Shown: positions 12,582-16,239 of the stretch, piece after piece
How the letters are laid out: every line of letters begins with the position of its first letter
Position numbering within the stretch: the first letter of the stretch is position 1
The notes under the pieces: generated by a model
The model's input: the letters and a program-made list of their open reading frames with translations, nothing else
What the model was told of the DNA's origin: nothing
Database searches by the model: none
Assembly: GCA_028289725.1 (NCBI GenBank)
Contig: JANQOH010000382.1
Location: forward strand, 1 to 16,239
Source of the DNA: Alphaproteobacteria bacterium
GTDB taxonomy: Bacteria; Pseudomonadota; Alphaproteobacteria; UBA7887
Length of the DNA: 16,239 nt
Reading direction: 5' to 3'
Translations under genes and position numbers: made by a program

Positions 12582-13727
12582 ATGCTTTTCACGCCAGAAC
12601 ATGACGAATTGCGTCGATCGACCCGGCGCTTCATCGACCAGGAGATCAATCCGCATGTCGACGCCTGGGAGGAGACCGAGCTCTTCCCCGCTCATGACCT
12701 GTTCAAAAAGCTTGGCGATGCCGGATTTCTTGGTATTAACAAGCCGGTCGAGTATGGCGGCATGGGCCTCGACTACTCCTATGCCATGGTGTTTGCCGAA
12801 GAGCTTGGCCACATCCATTGCGGCGGTGTCCCGATGGCGATCGGCGTCCAGACCGACATGTGCACGCCGGCACTCGCACGCTTCGGTAGCGACGAGCTAA
12901 AGCGCGAATTCCTCTCCCCCGCCATCGCCGGCGATCAAGTCGGGTGCATCGGCGTCAGCGAAACCGGCGCGGGCTCGGACGTGGCGAGCATCAAGACCAC
13001 GGCGCGCCGCGATGGCGATGATTACGTCATCAATGGCGGCAAAATGTGGATCACCAACAGCGTCCAGGCCGACTGGATGTGCCTGCTGTGCAATACCGGC
13101 GACGACGATGTGCACAAGAATAAATCGCTCATCATGGTTCCGATGAAAACGCCGGGCGTGACGGTGGCCCGCAAACTCAAGAAACTCGGCATGGCGGCGT
13201 CGGACACAGGTCAAATCTTTTTTGAGGATGTCCGTGTTCCGCAGCGCTTTCGCATCGGCGATGAGGGCCGGGGCTTCGTCTATCAGATGCTCCAGTTTCA
13301 AGAGGAGCGCTTATGGGCGGCGGCGAACATTCTTGTGCCGCTCGAAGAGGCGATTGAAGAAGTCGCAGCCTACACCCGCGAGCGGAACGCGTTCGGCAAA
13401 CCACTGCTTGCCAACCAGGTCATTCAGTTTCGGTTGTCGGAGCTGGCGACCGAGGTCGAAAGCCTGAGGGCGCTGACTTACCGCGCTTGTGAACTCTATG
13501 TCGAAGGCGAGGACGTTACGCGGCTCGCCTCGATGGCCAAACTCAAAACCGGTCGGCTAGGCCGAGAAGTATCCGACGCCTGCCTGCAATATTACGGCGG
13601 CCAGGGCTACATGTGGGAATCGCGCATATCGCGTTTGTTCCGTGACGTGCGGCTTGCCTCGATCGGCGGCGGGGCGGACGAGGTCATGCTCGGCATCATC
13701 GCAAAGTATCAAGGGTTTGGCGCGTGA
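12582..13727 (+). CDS. acyl-CoA dehydrogenase with IVD/LCAD-type catalytic Glu position
   Basis: A 381-residue FAD-dependent acyl-CoA dehydrogenase, the usual length, which introduces an alpha,beta double bond and passes electrons to ETF. The N-terminal helices are followed by the FAD/substrate signature IGVSETGAGSDVASIKTTA at about 123-141 and YVINGGKMWITNS at 148-160. The C-terminal segment is YYGGQGYMWESRISRLFRDV, then RLASIGGGADEVM. In most family members the base is the Glu of I-Y-E-G-T. Here that position is Gly363 (IGGGADE). Instead Glu242 in MLQFQEERL lies where isovaleryl-CoA and long-chain acyl-CoA dehydrogenases carry their catalytic Glu. This points to a branched or long-chain substrate such as isovaleryl- or citronellyl-CoA. 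The ATG at 12582 has only a weak ribosome binding site. It is 173 bp after the carboxyltransferase gene and 34 bp before the biotin subunit. Confidence 0.93.
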   Translation: MLFTPEHDELRRSTRRFIDQEINPHVDAWEETELFPAHDLFKKLGDAGFLGINKPVEYGGMGLDYSYAMVFAEELGHIHCGGVPMAIGVQTDMCTPALARFGSDELKREFLSPAIAGDQVGCIGVSETGAGSDVASIKTTARRDGDDYVINGGKMWITNSVQADWMCLLCNTGDDDVHKNKSLIMVPMKTPGVTVARKLKKLGMAASDTGQIFFEDVRVPQRFRIGDEGRGFVYQMLQFQEERLWAAANILVPLEEAIEEVAAYTRERNAFGKPLLANQVIQFRLSELATEVESLRALTYRACELYVEGEDVTRLASMAKLKTGRLGREVSDACLQYYGGQGYMWESRISRLFRDVRLASIGGGADEVMLGIIAKYQGFGA

Positions 13728-13761
13728 TCGTGAGCCTGGCAAGTTTTATCGGAGGGTGGAC

Positions 13762-15720
13762 TTGACGACGGCTCCAACTTTGCTGATCGCCAATCGCGGC
13801 GAGATCGCACGGCGTATCATTCGGTCCGCGCGGGACCTCGGCCTGCGCACGGTCGCGATCTATAGCGATGCCGATGCGGATGCCCCGCATGTGCGCGACG
13901 CGGACGCGGCGCAGCATGTTGGACCGACCCCGGCGGCGGACTCCTATTTGAACATCGAGCGGATCATCGCGGCGGCGCGCGGGTCCAACGCCAATTTGGT
14001 TCATCCGGGCTATGGCTTTCTGTCGGAAAACGAAGCGTTTGCGCGTGCTTGCCGCGATGCGGAACTGACCTTTGTAGGGCCATCACCAGAGGTGATCGGC
14101 CTCATGGGCAACAAGCGCGCCGCGAAAAAGCGGATGCTGGCGGCCGGTGTGCCATGCGTGCCGGGATGGCAAGGCGAAGACCAAAGCGCTGATGCCATCG
14201 CCGGTGCGGCGAGCGAGATCGGCCTGCCGGTCATGGTGAAGGCCGCGGCCGGCGGCGGCGGTCGTGGCATGCGGATCGTGCGCGACGCGGCGGACCTGAC
14301 CACAGCCATCGAGGGCGCGTGCTCGGAAGCGCAAAACGCGTTCGCCGATGGCACTTTGCTGCTCGAAAAGCTGATCGAGGGCGGGCGCCACGTCGAGGTT
14401 CAGATCTTCGGCGACCAACAAGGGAACGTCGTGCATCTCGGCGGGCGCGACTGCTCGACCCAACGGCGCCATCAGAAGGTGATCGAGGAAGCGCCGCCGG
14501 CTTTCTTAAAAGACGACACGGTTGTGGCCTTGTGTGCGGCCGCCGTACAGGCGGCGCAAGCCATCGATTATGTCGGTGCCGGCACGGTGGAATTCATCGT
14601 CGACCAAGCCGAGAACTTCTACTTCCTCGAGATGAACACGCGTCTTCAAGTCGAACATCCAGTGACCGAAATGATCACCGGCGAAGACCTTGTCGCGTGG
14701 CAACTCCGTGTCGCGCGCGGCGAGTTGCTGCCTAAGGCGCAAAGCGACATCACTTTTGACGGTCATGCCATCGAAGCGCGTGTCTATGCCGAAGATCCCG
14801 ACGCGGGATTTCTGCCCCAAAGCGGTCCGGTTCTCGCATGGCGTCCACCATCCGGCGATGGGGTGCGCGTGGACAGCGGCATCGTCACGGGCGGGGAGAT
14901 TTCTCCGGCCTACGATCCGATGGTCGCCAAAGTCATCACCCATGGCGCGGACCGGGAACAGGCGCGGATCGGATTGATCGCCGCGCTCGGCGAGACCGTG
15001 CTGTTCGGCGTACGCAGCAACAAGGCCTTTCTATCAAATCTGTTACGGAGCGAGGCCTTCACCGAGGGGAAGATAACGACGGACCTCATTGACGATGGGG
15101 GCGTCGCGGCCAAAGCGGCCGAGAGCCCGGAGCGCTATCTCGCTGCCGCCTCTGCGCTATTGTTCACGCAATCCGTGCCCGACGCGTCGGATTGTTGGTG
15201 GAGCACAGGCGCGGCGCGGTCTCTCCTTGTCGTCGGTGGGGCGGATCAGAAACATGCGGTCTCCGTGACGGCCGAGCGTGCTTCGAACCTGTTTCAGGTC
15301 GCCGTCCGGGACCGACGCGTTGCCGTCTCGATTGAACGGTCCGGCGATGAAACGGCGGACATGAACATCGACGGCGCACGCAGCTCTTTTGCCGTTGCTC
15401 TCAGCGGCGCGTCCCTGTGGCTCGATGGTGGTGACGGCGCGTTTCGCTTCGATGATTTGAGCTATGCGCCCGCCGAGCCGGCGTCGCGCGAGGCCGACGG
15501 CATCGTTGTGGCGCGCATGGCGGGACGCGCGGTTCGCGTTGGCGTGGCGGACGCCGACACTGTGGCCGCGGGCGATGTGCTGGTCGTGCTGGAATCGATG
15601 AAAATCGAGCATGCGATTGCCGCACCGGTTTCCGGTCGCGTCAAGCGCGTCGCGGTTGCGGAGGGCGATCAAGTTGCCGCCCGCTCGATCCTAATCGAGA
15701 TTGATGTGACAGCGGCGTAG
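13762..15720 (+). CDS. acyl-CoA carboxylase, biotin carboxylase plus biotin carrier (alpha) subunit
   Basis: A 652-residue ATP-dependent biotin carboxylase with a C-terminal biotinyl domain, the alpha-subunit layout and length of methylcrotonyl-/geranyl-CoA carboxylases. The start is TTG at 13762, with GGAGGG at 13751-13756. The open frame reaches back to 13642, inside the preceding gene, and is rejected. Domains: N-terminal Rossmann-like part (LLIANRGEIARRIIRSARDL, residues 7-26); ATP-grasp with the glycine-rich loop VKAAAGGGGRGMR (about 159-171), RDCSTQRRHQKVIEEAP and MNTRLQVEHPVTEM; biotin-carboxylase C-terminal part to about residue 440; then a poorly conserved linker and the biotinyl domain, with ESMKIEH and the biotinylated Lys614. 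'ESMKIEH' is a variant of the more usual A-M-K-M. Nine bp later the next gene begins, so the two are almost certainly co-transcribed. Confidence 0.93.
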   Translation: MTTAPTLLIANRGEIARRIIRSARDLGLRTVAIYSDADADAPHVRDADAAQHVGPTPAADSYLNIERIIAAARGSNANLVHPGYGFLSENEAFARACRDAELTFVGPSPEVIGLMGNKRAAKKRMLAAGVPCVPGWQGEDQSADAIAGAASEIGLPVMVKAAAGGGGRGMRIVRDAADLTTAIEGACSEAQNAFADGTLLLEKLIEGGRHVEVQIFGDQQGNVVHLGGRDCSTQRRHQKVIEEAPPAFLKDDTVVALCAAAVQAAQAIDYVGAGTVEFIVDQAENFYFLEMNTRLQVEHPVTEMITGEDLVAWQLRVARGELLPKAQSDITFDGHAIEARVYAEDPDAGFLPQSGPVLAWRPPSGDGVRVDSGIVTGGEISPAYDPMVAKVITHGADREQARIGLIAALGETVLFGVRSNKAFLSNLLRSEAFTEGKITTDLIDDGGVAAKAAESPERYLAAASALLFTQSVPDASDCWWSTGAARSLLVVGGADQKHAVSVTAERASNLFQVAVRDRRVAVSIERSGDETADMNIDGARSSFAVALSGASLWLDGGDGAFRFDDLSYAPAEPASREADGIVVARMAGRAVRVGVADADTVAAGDVLVVLESMKIEHAIAAPVSGRVKRVAVAEGDQVAARSILIEIDVTAA

Positions 15721-15729
15721 GAGCCGGAG

Positions 15730-16239
15730 ATGGCGACAAAAGACAAAGCGATTCTCACCTGTGCGTTGACGGGCGTCTTGACGGACCCGGCGAAGCATCC
15801 GGTCCCGGTGACGGTCTCGGAAATGGCGGCGTCCGCGCGCGAAGCTTACGACGCCGGCGCGACTGTGATGCACGTCCATTACCGCCGCCAGGAACCGGGC
15901 AAGGGGCATCTGCCGAGTTGGGACCCGGAGACCGTTGCCGAGATAACCACCGCTATCCGAGAGGCTTGTCCCGACGTGGTCATCAATATGACCACGGGTG
16001 TCGTTGGACGCGACGTATCGGGGCCGATCGCATGTCTGCGTCGCATCGAGCCGGAAATGGCCGCCTGCAACGCCGGGACCCTCGATTATCTGAAGACACG
16101 GAAAGACGGCTCCTGGGCCTGGCCGCCGATGGTGTTCGACAATCCGGTCGACAAAGTGGAGGAGATGCTGGGGGCAATGGCGGAGACCGGCACGCTGCCA
16201 GAGTTTGAGTGTTTCGATGTGGGTATTGTTCGCTCGGTC
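15730..16239 (+). CDS. beta-keto acid cleavage enzyme (BKACE, DUF849 family), 3' truncated by window
   Basis: From the ATG at 15730 (AGGAG at 15719-15723, 6 nt upstream) 170 residues are visible out of roughly 270-310 in the family. BKACE enzymes condense a beta-keto acid with acetyl-CoA and cleave it to acetoacetate and a new acyl-CoA in a Zn-dependent TIM barrel. Visible motifs: AILTCALTGVLTDPAKHPVP at 7-26, where the typical 'A-L-T-G' is present; the Zn pair His48/His50 in VMHVHYRRQ; NMTTGVVGRD at 86-95; EMAACNAGTLDY at 109-120; and the start of the P-E-F-E-C-F-D-V-G strand at 157-165. The remaining catalytic residues lie beyond the edge. In this operon it could replace HMG-CoA lyase. The substrate of BKACE members varies widely, so that role is an inference. 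Confidence 0.92.
   Translation, partial: MATKDKAILTCALTGVLTDPAKHPVPVTVSEMAASAREAYDAGATVMHVHYRRQEPGKGHLPSWDPETVAEITTAIREACPDVVINMTTGVVGRDVSGPIACLRRIEPEMAACNAGTLDYLKTRKDGSWAWPPMVFDNPVDKVEEMLGAMAETGTLPEFECFDVGIVRSV

Noticed and set aside
13642..13761. N-terminal extension of the biotin carboxylase into the dehydrogenase gene
   Set aside because: The Rossmann start LLIANRGEIA follows the TTG at 13762, which has GGAGGG upstream. The extension overlaps the dehydrogenase frame.

Overview
The window looks like chromosomal DNA of a GC-rich alphaproteobacterium, probably from the Rhodospirillales or Rhizobiales side of the class. This rests on family resemblance (an AtuC/AtuF-like acyl-CoA carboxylase, a BKACE enzyme, a LexA/CI-like S24 regulator, an STT3-like GT-C membrane protein, a CCCTCCCCC-type hairpin repeat between genes) and on GC-rich codon use. 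No rRNA, tRNA, CRISPR array, transposase or integrase was recognised. No taxonomic marker is present, so the placement is an inference.

Layout, left to right. 1-120: the 3' end of an enolase-superfamily (mandelate racemase type) gene. 245-691: a MaoC-type hotdog hydratase. 729-905: a very small single-span membrane protein on the minus strand. 1081-2414: an autonomous-looking regulatory pair, an XRE/S24-peptidase repressor (minus) with a probable terminator, divergent from a small prophage-like protein (plus). The 220 bp between them carry repeated GTGAC-type sites and a perfect CCCCAT-A-ATGGGG palindrome. 2430-3758: a small secreted protein (minus) and an MscS channel (plus). 3775-5683: a two-gene minus-strand unit, a His-rich, Cys-less cupredoxin-like secreted protein followed by a multi-span membrane protein with His pairs in membrane helices. 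5904-8301: an Old Yellow Enzyme (YqjM type), then a TPR-methyltransferase fusion whose ribosome binding site lies in a hairpin. 8304-10606: an STT3-like GT-C membrane protein and a cupin, both minus.

10789-16239 is the most coherent block: a plus-strand catabolic operon that runs off the right edge. It encodes the carboxyltransferase subunit and the biotin-carboxylase/biotin-carrier subunit of a methylcrotonyl/geranyl-CoA-type carboxylase, an acyl-CoA dehydrogenase encoded between them, and the start of a beta-keto acid cleavage enzyme (BKACE, DUF849). Dehydrogenation of an acyl-CoA, gamma-carboxylation of the enoyl-CoA, and BKACE chemistry that makes acetoacetate from a beta-keto acid would resemble leucine or acyclic-terpene degradation with an unusual final step. 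The hydratase expected between carboxylation and cleavage is not in the visible part. The substrate cannot be read from the sequence, and the pathway is an inference from gene order. An inverted-repeat element sits inside this operon between the first two genes.
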